Notes: generated from the sequence alone by a model not told the origin. A stretch of DNA of 42,029 nt from Fibrobacterota bacterium (GCA_023436145.1 JAEZKP010000059.1:1-42029), one strand, 5' to 3'; shown: positions 23,701-33,079, counted from the first letter of the stretch. Made by a program: numbers and translations.

Positions 23701-24556
23701 AAGAGTCGGGGCAAACACCCGTAAGAAAAAGGTAACCCAGAGGAAGAAAAGAAAGCATGCTATCCGCAAAGTGATGGTAAAGGCTTTTCTGGTTGCCCTG
23801 ATAGCGGGACTGGGTTATGCTGTGGTTTATTTTGGACACGACAGGATTATCAGGCTTAAGACTAAAATTGAAAACTCAGCATTTTTGAGTGTGAAAAAGA
23901 TAATAGTCAGGGGTGCTGTGAATATTCCGGAAGAGAGTGTACTGGCGTTGAGCGGTCTGAAGCCGGGGATGAAGATATTTCGGATAAGCAATAAAAAAGT
24001 GGACACATTATTGAGCAGCAATCCCTGGGTGGAGAGTGTTAAACTGGTCAGGAATTTTCAGGGTTTAATAAGTCTGGAGGTTATCGAAAGAAAACCGGTT
24101 GCGCTGGTTAATCTGGGAGAAATATCTCAGATAGACATGCAGGGAGTGGTACTTCCTTTGGTAAGTGGTGTACATGCATCATTTCCGCTTGTAAGCGGAT
24201 TGAAGGATACGACGGATTTTATAGGTAGACGGGTGATAAAGGCGGAACATTTGAAACGGTTAAAAACCTTTTTCCGTCAGGTGAAAGAGGTGGATAAAAA
24301 TATGATGAGTAAAATATCACAGGTGGATTTTTCTAATCCGGACAAAGTAAGAATCACTTTTCAATCCAGTCCGACACTGTTTGAGCTGGATGCAGAATCG
24401 GTTGCACTTCGGCTCGATCATCTTAAAAGGCTCCAGGAGGTAATTCTGGAGATGGCGCAGCAGCCGGCCAGAATAAATCTGTGTTATCAGAATCTGGCAT
24501 TTGTAACTCAACCGGTGCCAGTTAAAGCCGAAGTGATACAGGCAGTTTCAGATTAA
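23693..24556 (+). CDS. ftsQ: Cell division protein FtsQ (POTRA domain)
   Basis: A 287-residue bitopic membrane protein of the FtsQLB complex. A strongly basic cytoplasmic tail of about 30 residues (RKKKVTQRKKRKH) precedes one transmembrane helix near residues 35-55. A POTRA domain follows (VKKIIVRGAVNIPEESVLALSG in two parts, with NPWVESVKLVRNF), then a beta domain. The ATG at 23693 has GGGAGAG seven bases upstream and lies within the end of murC; this was preferred over 23675. Identity rests on topology, POTRA pattern and position before ftsA. Confidence 0.9.
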   Translation: MAKRVGANTRKKKVTQRKKRKHAIRKVMVKAFLVALIAGLGYAVVYFGHDRIIRLKTKIENSAFLSVKKIIVRGAVNIPEESVLALSGLKPGMKIFRISNKKVDTLLSSNPWVESVKLVRNFQGLISLEVIERKPVALVNLGEISQIDMQGVVLPLVSGVHASFPLVSGLKDTTDFIGRRVIKAEHLKRLKTFFRQVKEVDKNMMSKISQVDFSNPDKVRITFQSSPTLFELDAESVALRLDHLKRLQEVILEMAQQPARINLCYQNLAFVTQPVPVKAEVIQAVSD

Positions 24557-24585
24557 TTTATTTGTGTGTTTCAGAGGAGGTTTCA

Positions 24586-25821
24586 ATGGAAGATAATGTT
24601 TTTGTAGGACTGGATATAGGAACAACTAAGATCGCCTGCATCATTTCAGAGCTGGATCCTAATGGTGAATTGAAGATTGTGGGAGTGGGAGTAAGCCCCT
24701 CAGATGGCCTTCGTAAAGGTGTTGTGGTAAATATCGATAAAACGGTCAGATCGATTCAGAAGGCTGTTGAGGAAGCCGAACTTATGGCTGGTGTAGATGT
24801 TGATTCGGTCTATGTAGGAATCGCAGGTGACCATATCAGAGCAATTAACAGCAGGGGGGTGGTGGCTATCTCCCGTGAAGACAATGAAATAACGGATCTG
24901 GATGTGGTCAGGGCGATCGATGCTGCAAAAGCGGTATCCATTCCCATGGACAGAGAAATTTTACATGTAATACCACAGGAGTACGTTGTAGATGATCAGA
25001 ATGGTATCAAAGATCCGATAGGCATGTGCGGAGTGCGTCTGGAAACTCAGGTGCATATTGTCACAGGTGCGGTAACCAGTGCTCAGAATATCTACAAAAG
25101 TGTGGATAAGGCAGGGCTCAAAGTTATCGATCTGGTTCTGGAACCGCTGGCATCCTGTTATGCAGTACTGGAAAAGGATGAGAAGGAGCTGGGAGTTGCC
25201 CTGATAGATATGGGTGGTGGTACTACCGATATTGCTATTTACTTTGATGAGAGCATCCGTCATACAGCCGTTGTAGGACTGGGTGGAAAGAATGTTACAA
25301 GTGATATTGCTATCGGTATAAGTACGCCAATCGAGCGTGCTGAAGAGATAAAAAAACAGTTCGGCTGTGCTTACTCACCACTGGTTAAAGGAAATGAGTA
25401 TCTGAGTGTGCCGGGAGTTGGTGGACGGGAACAGAGGGAAGTATCCAGAGCGGTTCTATCTTCTATCATCGAACCGCGATTGGAGGAGATTCTGTCACTT
25501 GCATTAAGAGAAATCAAAAGAACAGAATATGCGGATATGCTGGGAGCGGGTGTTGTTCTGACCGGAGGTGGTTCTCTGATGGAAGGGATTCAGGAGTTGG
25601 CAGAGAAGGTTTTTGAAATGCCGGTAAAGCTGGGTATTCCCTATGGCTTTGGAGGATTGACCGAAGCAGCAAAATCGCCAGTACATGCGACCGGTGTAGG
25701 GTTGTGTATGTATGGAATGGAGCAGATGAAAAACAGACGTGGCAGGAAAACTTTTGGTGGTGAGGACAATTTCAAAAGAATTTTTGACAGGATGAAATCC
25801 TGGGTAAAGGAGTTTTTCTGA
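24586..25821 (+). CDS. ftsA: Cell division protein FtsA
   Basis: Actin-like ATPase that tethers FtsZ to the membrane. The phosphate-binding strand is FVGLDIGTTKIACII, a second phosphate block is LIDMGGGTTDIAIYF, and the adenosine motif is VVLTGGGSLMEGI. The 1C domain region lies between. The C-terminal NFKRIFDRMKSWVKEFF is an amphipathic membrane-targeting helix. The ATG at 24586 has AGAGGAGG five bases upstream; the longer frame from 24562 is not supported. Length is 411 residues. Confidence 0.97.
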   Translation: MEDNVFVGLDIGTTKIACIISELDPNGELKIVGVGVSPSDGLRKGVVVNIDKTVRSIQKAVEEAELMAGVDVDSVYVGIAGDHIRAINSRGVVAISREDNEITDLDVVRAIDAAKAVSIPMDREILHVIPQEYVVDDQNGIKDPIGMCGVRLETQVHIVTGAVTSAQNIYKSVDKAGLKVIDLVLEPLASCYAVLEKDEKELGVALIDMGGGTTDIAIYFDESIRHTAVVGLGGKNVTSDIAIGISTPIERAEEIKKQFGCAYSPLVKGNEYLSVPGVGGREQREVSRAVLSSIIEPRLEEILSLALREIKRTEYADMLGAGVVLTGGGSLMEGIQELAEKVFEMPVKLGIPYGFGGLTEAAKSPVHATGVGLCMYGMEQMKNRRGRKTFGGEDNFKRIFDRMKSWVKEFF

Positions 25822-25908
25822 AAATGAAGATCAGAGAAACTGTAGTGTAAAAGTTAAAAACAGAAATTAATTAAACCGGGAATAAAACCACAAGTCGAGG
25901 AGGAGCAT

Positions 25909-27234
25909 ATGGTATTCACATTAGATGAAACATTTGATACCGTTGCAAAAATGAAGGTGATAGGTGTCGGGGGGGCAGGTGGAAATGCAGTCAACAGGAT
26001 GATTGCTGCAGGCCTTACCGGAGTAGAATTTATAGCGGTTAATACCGATGCCATGGCCCTGGATAACAACAAGGCTGCTCATAGAATTCAGATTGGTGCC
26101 AAGGTTACCAAAGGTTTGGGTGCAGGTGCAAACCCTGAGGTGGGGCGTTTGGCTATGGAAGAGGACAGAGATCAGATTGCCGCGATTCTGGAAGGTGCGG
26201 ATATGGTTTTTATTACTGCCGGTATGGGTGGTGGTACCGGAACTGGTGGTGCACCAGTTGTGGCGGAAATCGCACAGGAAATGGGAATTCTGACTGTGGC
26301 TGTAGTTACCCGTCCCTTTCTTTTTGAAGGAAAAGTCCGGGACAGGAATGCCCGGAAGGGAATAGATGATTTACGTCAATCGGTGGATACCATTATCTGT
26401 ATTCCAAATCAGAAACTGCTTTCAATAGTTGAGCGCAATACATCTTTGATCGATGCATTTAAGACTGCAGACGATGTTTTATTCCAAGCCACAAAGGGCA
26501 TTTCCGATCTGATATCTGTACATGGACTTGTAAACCTCGACTTTGCTGATGTGAAGACAATCATGAAAGGCATGGGTGATGCTCTGATGGGGACCGGATA
26601 CGCCGAAGGGGAGAACCGGGCAGCGATTGCGGCAGACAGTGCTATTCACAGCCCATTGCTGGATGATATCTCCATCGTAGGGGCTAAAGGTATTCTGATT
26701 AATATTACCGGTGGTGAAGATATGACACTCTACGATGTCAGTGATGCCACTCAGACTGTATACGATGCGGTAGGTGAGGATGCAGAAACCAATATCATCT
26801 TCGGTGCGGTTACTGATTCCGAAATGAACGGAAAAATAAGAGTCACTGTTATAGCCACTGGTTTCAATGAAGAATCTATCGAGAAAAAGCGTGAAGCAAG
26901 CGCTCCCCGCATGATGGTTAAACTTCCGGGACAGAAAAAAGATTCCGTTGAGCAGATGTCGATTTCTCTGAATGTACCTTCAAAGCAGGATAATTCACAA
27001 TGCAGGTCAGAAACTCAGGAGCTGCCCAGGATAACTCAGGAGACCACTGTGGTGCAGAATGAAAATCAGAGCGTTTCTGCTGTCAATAATGTAAGCTCCT
27101 CTATCGAGTTCCCTCCTTTTATCAAGAAAGAGGCAATTCGCAAGGAACGGGTTTATGTTTCCAAAGGAAGCGTTATAACACAGTATGAGGATGATATGGA
27201 TGTGCCAACGTTTTTAAGAAAACAGATGCAATAA
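25909..27234 (+). CDS. ftsZ: Cell division protein FtsZ
   Basis: Tubulin-like GTPase forming the Z-ring. The N-terminal block is KVIGVGGAGGNAVNRMI, the tubulin signature is GMGGGTGTGGAPV, and the T7 synergy loop contains NLDFADVKTIM. A variable Gln- and Ser-rich linker of about 90 residues precedes the conserved C-terminal peptide DVPTFLRKQMQ, which binds FtsA and other partners. A strong GAGGAGG precedes the ATG. Length is 441 residues. An intrinsic terminator follows 16 bp after the stop, so this is the end of the dcw transcript. Confidence 0.99.
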   Translation: MVFTLDETFDTVAKMKVIGVGGAGGNAVNRMIAAGLTGVEFIAVNTDAMALDNNKAAHRIQIGAKVTKGLGAGANPEVGRLAMEEDRDQIAAILEGADMVFITAGMGGGTGTGGAPVVAEIAQEMGILTVAVVTRPFLFEGKVRDRNARKGIDDLRQSVDTIICIPNQKLLSIVERNTSLIDAFKTADDVLFQATKGISDLISVHGLVNLDFADVKTIMKGMGDALMGTGYAEGENRAAIAADSAIHSPLLDDISIVGAKGILINITGGEDMTLYDVSDATQTVYDAVGEDAETNIIFGAVTDSEMNGKIRVTVIATGFNEESIEKKREASAPRMMVKLPGQKKDSVEQMSISLNVPSKQDNSQCRSETQELPRITQETTVVQNENQSVSAVNNVSSSIEFPPFIKKEAIRKERVYVSKGSVITQYEDDMDVPTFLRKQMQ

Positions 27235-27250
27235 ATCTACAGATAAGAAT

Positions 27251-27291
27251 CTTCCGGAAGTACTCTCTTCCGGAAGAAATCTCTTTTTTTT
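27251..27291 (+). terminator. Intrinsic terminator after ftsZ
   Basis: CTTCCGGAAG at 27251-27260 and again at 27267-27276 (a self-complementary 10-mer used twice) forms a perfect 10 bp stem around TACTCT. It is followed by a T-rich tract with eight consecutive T residues. It lies between ftsZ and the small downstream gene. Confidence 0.88.
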
Positions 27292-27312
27292 CAAAAAGGA
27301 TCTGGTGGAATT

Positions 27313-27495
27313 ATGAATGAACTGGAAAGACAGATGGTACGTAAAGCTGCGAAAAAACATGAAAGAATTTTCCCCTGTGCACACAAGCAGCAATTCAGTG
27401 ATTGTTTTACCAGACATGAGAATCAGGTGTTTTTCTGGTATAATACCGAAGATCAGAGCACCCATGTGATTACTGCTACCGAAAGAGAGAAATGA
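27313..27495 (+). CDS. Small protein of unknown function downstream of ftsZ
   Basis: A 60-residue basic protein with no family I recognise. It begins MNELERQMVRKAAKKHERIF and has two Cys (one in FPCAHKQQF, one in DCFTRHE) and several His, then a hydrophobic-aromatic stretch VFFWYNTED. The spacing of the Cys and His is not a standard zinc finger. The ATG is preceded by GGTGG four bases upstream. It lies directly behind the ftsZ terminator, so it is either read through at low level or has its own promoter. Codon use looks like that of neighbours. It is probably a real gene, with no function inferred. Confidence 0.55.
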   Translation: MNELERQMVRKAAKKHERIFPCAHKQQFSDCFTRHENQVFFWYNTEDQSTHVITATEREK

Positions 27496-27600
27496 GAAAT
27501 GAGGAAGAGAAGTTTTGTAGCTACACAAAACTCTCTGGTGAGTGATCAGGTTTTTATTCTTTTTTTCTGAATTTCGAAATTTTTCTCTTTTCTTTAAAAA

Positions 27601-27945
27601 TCATCCTGGTGGCCAGTGAAATTCTCTTCCACTTAAAATATGCACATGTATATGGTGAACGGTTTGACCGGCTTTCTCACCGTAATTAATAATCAGTCTG
27701 TAGCCTTTTTCATCCAGATTTTCTTTTTTAACTGTTTCGGAGATTGCTCCGAACAGGGTTTCAAAGAGCGAAGCCTCTTTAGCAGGAACTTCATGAATTC
27801 CGGCAAAATGTTTGCGTGGTATTGCCAGAAAATGGTGTGGTGCCTGGGGGTTGAGGTCTGCAATCACAATTGCGGATTCATCTTCATAGATTACTCTTGA
27901 GGGGATTTCTTTGCGGACTATTTTACAGAATATGCAATTCTCCAT
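27601..27945 (-). CDS. HIT family (HINT-like) nucleotide hydrolase
   Basis: A 114-residue histidine-triad protein of the HINT/PKCI branch, which hydrolyses purine nucleoside phosphoramidates and related adenylates. The N-terminal CIFCKIVRKEIPSRVIYED is typical, as are APHHFLAIPRKH and the active-site triad GQTVHHIHVHILSGR near the C-terminus. The ATG has GGGAG five bases upstream. It is convergent with the small gene behind ftsZ; the T-rich gap between them (27496-27600) contains a weak hairpin, AGTTTTG/CAAAACT, at 27511-27532. Confidence 0.94.
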   Translation of the reverse strand: MENCIFCKIVRKEIPSRVIYEDESAIVIADLNPQAPHHFLAIPRKHFAGIHEVPAKEASLFETLFGAISETVKKENLDEKGYRLIINYGEKAGQTVHHIHVHILSGREFHWPPG

Positions 27946-28320
27946 AAATACTCCCGTTTCTGGATATTAGAATTTCAGATTTTTGATTGTAGGTTTTTAT
28001 TTGAGATACCGGGTTGCCTTAGCTGCTTATTTAATGTGATAAAAAGAATAAGATAGTATCTGGCATCGGTCGCTCCGATCGTGCTTACTTTCTACTTCCC
28101 GAACATAATCCGGGTCTGGAAATCAAAATAAATAGAGGCAGGAAAATATAAAACGCTAAAGATCTTGCTCTTATCTTCAGGCCGGGAATTGTGGATTTTA
28201 GTGGGTTGAGAAATGGCTGAAAAGGAATTGTTGAGGAGAAATCGGGCAGGTTAAAAAAAATGAAGCATAATATCCTGCATTGATTGCCAGATGATCAAGA
28301 AAGTAACTATTTTTGAGACG
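27946..28320. other. 375 bp intergenic region between the divergent HIT and smpB genes
   Basis: No gene is seen. Two short hairpins are visible: ATCGG/CCGAT around TCGCT (28065-28079) and CCCG/CGGG (28098-28114). The stretch should contain divergent promoters, but no convincing -35/-10 pair was found. No tmRNA-like ends were recognised despite the neighbouring smpB. Confidence 0.4.
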
Positions 28321-28767
28321 ATGAAAAGCATAGCACAAAACAGAAAAGCATATCATAATTACGAAGTGTTGGAAAAAATTGAAGCCGGGATTGCGTTGAC
28401 TGGTTCTGAGGTTAAATCAATCCGTGCGGGAAAAGTAAATTTATCCGACAGTTATGCGCAGTGCACTGACGGGGAGATTTTTGTCAGTAGTCTCCATATA
28501 AGTGCTTATGAGCAGGGAGGGTTTTATTCACCGGATCCTTATCGTAAAAGGAAGCTTTTGCTGCAGAAAAATCAGATAATTTATCTGTGTAATGAAGTGG
28601 AAAGAAAGCATCTGACTTTGATTCCTTTATCGGTATACTTCAAGAACCAATGGGTTAAATTGGAGATAGGGCTCTGCAAGGGTCGTAAGAATTATGATAA
28701 ACGTCACAAAATAGCGGAAGAGGAATCTAAGAGGAGAATTTCTCAGCTTTTTGGAAGGCGTCGTTAG
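28321..28767 (+). CDS. smpB: SsrA-binding protein SmpB
   Basis: Binds tmRNA and delivers it to stalled ribosomes for trans-translation. Family blocks are IAQNRKAYHNYEV, GIALTGSEVKSIRAGKVNLSD (within a longer conserved strand), PDPYRKRKLLL and the basic tail GRKNYDKRHKIAEEES. I use the ATG at 28321, giving 148 residues in line with short bacterial SmpB. An in-frame ATG at 28291 is the alternative, and neither has a good Shine-Dalgarno sequence. The gene for tmRNA itself was not found in the window. A 2 bp gap separates it from the amidase gene. Confidence 0.95.
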   Translation: MKSIAQNRKAYHNYEVLEKIEAGIALTGSEVKSIRAGKVNLSDSYAQCTDGEIFVSSLHISAYEQGGFYSPDPYRKRKLLLQKNQIIYLCNEVERKHLTLIPLSVYFKNQWVKLEIGLCKGRKNYDKRHKIAEEESKRRISQLFGRRR

Positions 28768-28769
28768 TT

Positions 28770-30356
28770 ATGGCATTTTTTAGAGTTGCAACTGATTTTT
28801 GCCGCAGCGGTTACTCTTTTCATCAAAACAGATCCATCACCATTTTTAAGCGCTTATACCGGCATATCCCCTTCAAAAGCTTCTTACTTACTTTTCTGGT
28901 TCTGATTCTTAATATCAGTTCTACCGCTCAAATTTCTGTGCTGGTTAAATCTTCCGGAAAAAAAATCATTGTGGAATCTCTGACGCATGATGGTACAGAG
29001 CTGGTCTGTATTTCATCGTTTGCAGAGGCATCTGGTTATAGTTACCAATGGGACCGTTTTCTGCAACGATTGACATGCTCAAAAAATGGAGAGGCTCTTT
29101 CATTTGTTCAGGACAACACCTTTTGGGTTTCTGGGGGGGCAACTAGGCAACTATCGCAAGCTCCTCTTCGGATTGGTGGGCAGCTTTATGCTTCAATTAC
29201 TGATTTGCTTGATGCATTCAAGTCTGAAAGTGTTAAATTAACCTGGAATACTTCAACCCGGACAGTTGAGCTAAGTGAATCCGCCGGATACTCCATAAAA
29301 ACGGTTTTTTGTGAGAAAAAGCAGAATGGGACACTTCTCACAATCGATCTGGGTGATTCTCTTTTGTTTGATATCACCTATTTTTACCCTAATCTTACTG
29401 TAAATTTTCTGAAAGGGACCATTGATACTCAGAAAATTCGCAGCATCGGGGCCTGCGGGGTTATAAAATCTCTTTCTGCTGTTCAGTATAAGGAGTCTGC
29501 CCAGGTTTCGATACTTTTAAATCAGAAGATTGAAGAGCCGGTATATGATTATGTTGAGGATACCAGGAGGTTGATGTTAAGTTTGCGGCCCGAGAAAAGT
29601 GTCGGAGCAGGGGCTGTTTTTAAACCATCGAACACTCTTCAGGTGGAGTTATTAAAAACCGTGGTTATTGATCCGGGACATGGGGGAAAGGATCCCGGGG
29701 CAATCGGTGTGGATGGGGTAAAGGAGAAGGATGTTGTTCTCAGTATAGCTCTCAAATTGAGGGATATGCTTAAGAAAACCGAGGGGATCACGGTTTATCT
29801 TACCAGGGAAAAGGATGTTTTTATTCCCTTGCAGGATCGTACAAAATTTGCTAATGATAAAAAGGCTGATCTCTTTATCAGCATTCATGCAGATGCGATT
29901 TCTGGAAATGCTCAACGTAAGAAAATTACCAGAGGCTACAAAGTTTATTTTCTGTCACAGGCAAAAAATGAAGAAGACAAACTGGTAGCCATGCGCGAGA
30001 ATGCGGTGATAAAGCTTGAAGATCGTCCTCAGAATTACAGCAGTCTTCAGAATGTGCTTATTGATCTTGCGGGAAATGAATATCTTAAGGAAAGTCAGGA
30101 TCTTTGTATTCTTTTAGATCAGAAATTTGATGCAGGTTTGAAAAAAAAGATTCCCAAACTGCATCTGGGAGTGGGGCAGGCAAATTTCTGGGTGCTTAAC
30201 GGGGCTTATATGCCCTCTGTTCTGATAGAGGTGGGATTTCTGTCCAATGCAACAGAGGAAAAGCTTCTTGCAGACAATGTCTTCCAGAAAACTATTGCAT
30301 CGTCAATATATGATGCCATCATCAAATTCAAGAAGGGTTATGAAGGCGGACTATGA
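28770..30356 (+). CDS. Secreted N-acetylmuramoyl-L-alanine amidase (Amidase_3)
   Basis: Zinc enzyme that cuts the amide bond between MurNAc and the stem peptide, used in daughter-cell separation. An unusually long basic N-region precedes a hydrophobic signal (FLLTFLVLILNISSTAQ, ending near residue 54). The middle, about 55-290, consists of beta-rich domains resembling copper-amine-oxidase-N or AMIN-type modules; this is a loose match. The catalytic domain starts at VVIDPGHGGKDPGAIG, with zinc His, then Glu in KEKDVVLSIA, SIHAD, and the catalytic Glu in VLIEVGFLSN. It is followed by murI with a 4 bp overlap, a cell wall pairing. Confidence 0.92.
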   Translation: MAFFRVATDFCRSGYSFHQNRSITIFKRLYRHIPFKSFLLTFLVLILNISSTAQISVLVKSSGKKIIVESLTHDGTELVCISSFAEASGYSYQWDRFLQRLTCSKNGEALSFVQDNTFWVSGGATRQLSQAPLRIGGQLYASITDLLDAFKSESVKLTWNTSTRTVELSESAGYSIKTVFCEKKQNGTLLTIDLGDSLLFDITYFYPNLTVNFLKGTIDTQKIRSIGACGVIKSLSAVQYKESAQVSILLNQKIEEPVYDYVEDTRRLMLSLRPEKSVGAGAVFKPSNTLQVELLKTVVIDPGHGGKDPGAIGVDGVKEKDVVLSIALKLRDMLKKTEGITVYLTREKDVFIPLQDRTKFANDKKADLFISIHADAISGNAQRKKITRGYKVYFLSQAKNEEDKLVAMRENAVIKLEDRPQNYSSLQNVLIDLAGNEYLKESQDLCILLDQKFDAGLKKKIPKLHLGVGQANFWVLNGAYMPSVLIEVGFLSNATEEKLLADNVFQKTIASSIYDAIIKFKKGYEGGL

Positions 30357-31168
30357 GTGATTGCAGACCAATAGGGGTATTTGATGCCGGGCTGGGCGGA
30401 TTAACTGTGGTCCGGGAAATCTTCAGATTAATGCCTCATGAACGTATAGTTTATCTGGGAGATACTGCGCGAAGTCCCTATGGTAGCCGTTCTGAAGAGA
30501 CAATCAAAACTTTCGGATTACAATGTGCAAACCATTTCCTTAAGCATGACATTAAAATGCTGGTGGTCGCCTGTAACACTGTTTCTTCTGTAGCGTTGGA
30601 ACTGATCGAAAAAAAAATAAGGGATATTCCGGTTATCGGAGTGGTTTTGCCGGGTGCACGAGCTGCAGTCCTGAGGACCGCAGAATATAAAATAGGTGTG
30701 ATTGGAACACCGGCAACTGTGAGTGCACAGGCTTATTTCCGGGCAATAAATAATATAGACCCCCATATCAGAGTATATGGTAAAGCCTGCCCGCTTTTTG
30801 TGCCTCTGGTAGAAGCAGGGATGTTTGATCATGATATCAGCCGGCTCACTGCTCAGCACTATCTTTATGAGATGATCGATCTGGGGGTGGACTGCATTAT
30901 CCTTGGATGCACCCATTATCCTTTGCTTCTGGAGGTAATTCAGGGAACTGTCGGTACCAGAATTCAGCTGCTTGACAGTGCACTATGGACCGCCAAAGAG
31001 GTTCAGGACATCTTAACAGCTCTTAACTGTACTACATCGCAGAAAGATGACGGGTTTGAAAGCAGCCGGTTTCTGCTTACTGATATCACCACAGATGCTG
31101 CAGAGCAGGCTGAACTGTTTCTGGGACGTAAATTGACTTCGTTAGAGAAGGTCACTATTGATGTCTGA
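30353..31168 (+). CDS. murI: Glutamate racemase
   Basis: Cofactor-independent racemase supplying D-glutamate for MurD. The N-terminal signature is GVFDAGLGGLTVVRE, with Ala where most enzymes have Ser after the catalytic-site Asp. The two catalytic cysteines are present in VACNTVSS and GCTHYPLLLE. YLGDTARSPYG is also typical. Length is 271 residues. The ATG overlaps the amidase stop (ATGA). The Asp-Ala change is mild and does not argue against activity. Confidence 0.96.
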   Translation: MSDCRPIGVFDAGLGGLTVVREIFRLMPHERIVYLGDTARSPYGSRSEETIKTFGLQCANHFLKHDIKMLVVACNTVSSVALELIEKKIRDIPVIGVVLPGARAAVLRTAEYKIGVIGTPATVSAQAYFRAINNIDPHIRVYGKACPLFVPLVEAGMFDHDISRLTAQHYLYEMIDLGVDCIILGCTHYPLLLEVIQGTVGTRIQLLDSALWTAKEVQDILTALNCTTSQKDDGFESSRFLLTDITTDAAEQAELFLGRKLTSLEKVTIDV

Positions 31169-31216
31169 AATTTCACGACTTTTGAAAAACATTACAGAAA
31201 TAAAAGGAGACTAACT

Positions 31217-31966
31217 ATGTCAGGACATTCCAAATGGGCTACTATCAAGCGGCAGAAAGGAAAGGCAGATGCTGCCAGAGGTAAGCTTTTCAACCGTCTC
31301 ATCCGTGAAATTACTATTGCAGCCAGAATCGGAGGTGGAGACACTGAGTCTAATCCCAGACTGAGAACTGCGGTTTCTGCTGCCCGTGCAGCAAACATGC
31401 CTGGTAAAAACATCGAATCTGCGATTCTCAAAGGCAGCGGGCAGTTGGAGGGAGTTGCTTATGAGGAGATCACCTTTGAAGGTTACGGACCTGGGGGGGT
31501 GGCTGTGATGATCGAGTGCATGACTGATAACCGCAATCGCACAGTGGCAGAAGTCAGGCATGTGCTGACTAAATATGGTGGGAATCTGGGTCAGACCAAC
31601 TCTGTAGCCTGGATGTTTAAATCAAAGGGGATTATCAGGGTTCCAAAAGACAGCATGGCTGAGGATGCGCTGATGGAGGTGGTTCTTGAGGCTGGAGCAG
31701 AAGACATGAGCCTTGACGGAGACGAGTTCGAAATCATTACTCCTCCTGATGCTTTCGATCAGGTCCGTGAGGCTTTGGAAAAGTTCAATGTTAAACCTGT
31801 CTCTGCTGAGTTAACCAAGATTCCGGAAAACAGTGTGAAAGTGGACGGAGAGAATTCCTCCAGAGTTCTCAAACTTATGGAAGCTATCGATGATCTGGAT
31901 GATACGCAGCATGTGTATGCCAATTTCGATATTTCCGATGAAGATATGGAGAAACTTAACGGATGA
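31217..31966 (+). CDS. YebC/PmpR (TACO1) family protein
   Basis: A 249-residue protein opening with the family signature MSGHSKWATIKRQKG, followed by KLFNRLIREITIAAR, MPGKNIESAI and YGPGGVAVMIE. Members have been described as transcriptional regulators and, more recently, as translation factors that relieve ribosome stalling at proline-rich stretches. GGAG lies seven bases before the ATG. As in many bacteria, it sits directly upstream of ruvC, here with a 4 bp overlap, and shares the ruv operon. Confidence 0.96.
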   Translation: MSGHSKWATIKRQKGKADAARGKLFNRLIREITIAARIGGGDTESNPRLRTAVSAARAANMPGKNIESAILKGSGQLEGVAYEEITFEGYGPGGVAVMIECMTDNRNRTVAEVRHVLTKYGGNLGQTNSVAWMFKSKGIIRVPKDSMAEDALMEVVLEAGAEDMSLDGDEFEIITPPDAFDQVREALEKFNVKPVSAELTKIPENSVKVDGENSSRVLKLMEAIDDLDDTQHVYANFDISDEDMEKLNG

Positions 31967-32466
31967 TCATTTTTGGGATCGATCCCGGTACTGCTGTCAC
32001 CGGTTACGGAGTAATTAAAACCGTCAATAATTCAGTCTGCTGGGTCGATTCCGGTGTCATTACAACTGATTCTGCAGATGCTTTACCAATGCGTCTGGAA
32101 AAGATTTTTGACCGGCTTTTTGAGAAAATTCAGCAACATCAGCCTCAGCGGGTTTGTATCGAAGAGGCTTTCTACGGTAAAAATGTACATACCACTCTGG
32201 TTCTGGGGCATGCCAGGGGGGTGGCCATGTTAGCTGCCAGAAAGACTGGTGCTACAATCGTGGAGTATTCACCCCGTGAGGTAAAAAAAGCAATTACCGG
32301 AAATGGAAATGCCACCAAAGATCAGGTCGCTTATATGGTACGGATGATTCTTTCTCCTCCGGCTGAGCATTTCCACCATGATGCTTACGATGCGTTGGCT
32401 CTGGCTGTCGGGGATTTCCATATGGCAAAAACCGATGGCCTTAAAAAAAAGATTTATTTAAAGTGA
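31963..32466 (+). CDS. ruvC: Holliday junction resolvase RuvC
   Basis: Endonuclease that cleaves Holliday junctions together with RuvAB. The four acidic active-site residues are visible: Asp in IFGIDPGTAVTGYG, Glu in CIEEAFYGKN, and the Asp pair in HHDAYDALALA. Length 167 residues is normal. Its start overlaps yebC by 4 bp and ruvA follows 7 bp after its stop. Confidence 0.97.
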   Translation: MIIFGIDPGTAVTGYGVIKTVNNSVCWVDSGVITTDSADALPMRLEKIFDRLFEKIQQHQPQRVCIEEAFYGKNVHTTLVLGHARGVAMLAARKTGATIVEYSPREVKKAITGNGNATKDQVAYMVRMILSPPAEHFHHDAYDALALAVGDFHMAKTDGLKKKIYLK

Positions 32467-32473
32467 GTATCGC

Positions 32474-33079
32474 ATGATCGAATATATTAAAGGCACCCTT
32501 AGTGAGAAAGAGGTCACCAGGGTGGCTATTGAAGCCCATGGGGTGGGCTACAATATCAGTATTCCACTCTCCACTTATGAAAAACTTCCGGAAACAGGAA
32601 CACAGCTGCTTTTACATATCCATTATCTGGTCCGGGAGGATGCTCACAAACTTTATGGCTTTTTTACCAGAGCAGAACGTGAGATGTTTCGCCAGTTGAT
32701 AAGCATCACTAAAATCGGACCTAAAGTTGCCCTCAGCGTGCTTTCTGGCATCACTTTAACCGATCTGGTGAACTGCATTAACAGTAGCGATTCCAGTCGT
32801 CTGGAGAAAATTCCCGGGGTTGGTGGCAAGACTGCACAGCGGTTGGTTATGGAATTGAAGGGAAAGGTTGGTCCTCTCTCTTTGGGTGGGGCGGCAACAT
32901 CTGTTTCGAAAACGGTCCCTTCTGCCAATTCAAGTATTCGTGAGGAAGCATTTGCGGCAATGATCTCTTTAGGGTATAATGAAAAGCAGGTTCAGAAGGC
33001 TTTTGCCAGAGTTGAACAGACTGTTTCGACCAGTGCTCCTGTAGAGGAATGGATCCGAAAGGCATTGCAGATTATATGA
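32474..33079 (+). CDS. ruvA: Holliday junction DNA helicase subunit RuvA
   Basis: Tetramer that binds the four-way junction and positions the RuvB motors. The N-terminal OB domain starts MIEYIKGTLSEK. Two helix-hairpin-helix motifs follow, ITKIGPKVALSVLSG and IPGVGGKTAQRLVMEL. A Ser/Pro-rich linker leads to the C-terminal RuvB-binding three-helix domain (EEAFAAMISLGYNEKQV). The 201 residues match the family. Its stop overlaps the ATG of the pentapeptide-repeat gene, not that of ruvB as is usual. Confidence 0.97.
   Translation: MIEYIKGTLSEKEVTRVAIEAHGVGYNISIPLSTYEKLPETGTQLLLHIHYLVREDAHKLYGFFTRAEREMFRQLISITKIGPKVALSVLSGITLTDLVNCINSSDSSRLEKIPGVGGKTAQRLVMELKGKVGPLSLGGAATSVSKTVPSANSSIREEAFAAMISLGYNEKQVQKAFARVEQTVSTSAPVEEWIRKALQII

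Noticed and set aside
27946..28320. tmRNA gene near smpB
   Set aside because: No tRNA-like ends or tag reading frame could be recognised in the gap.
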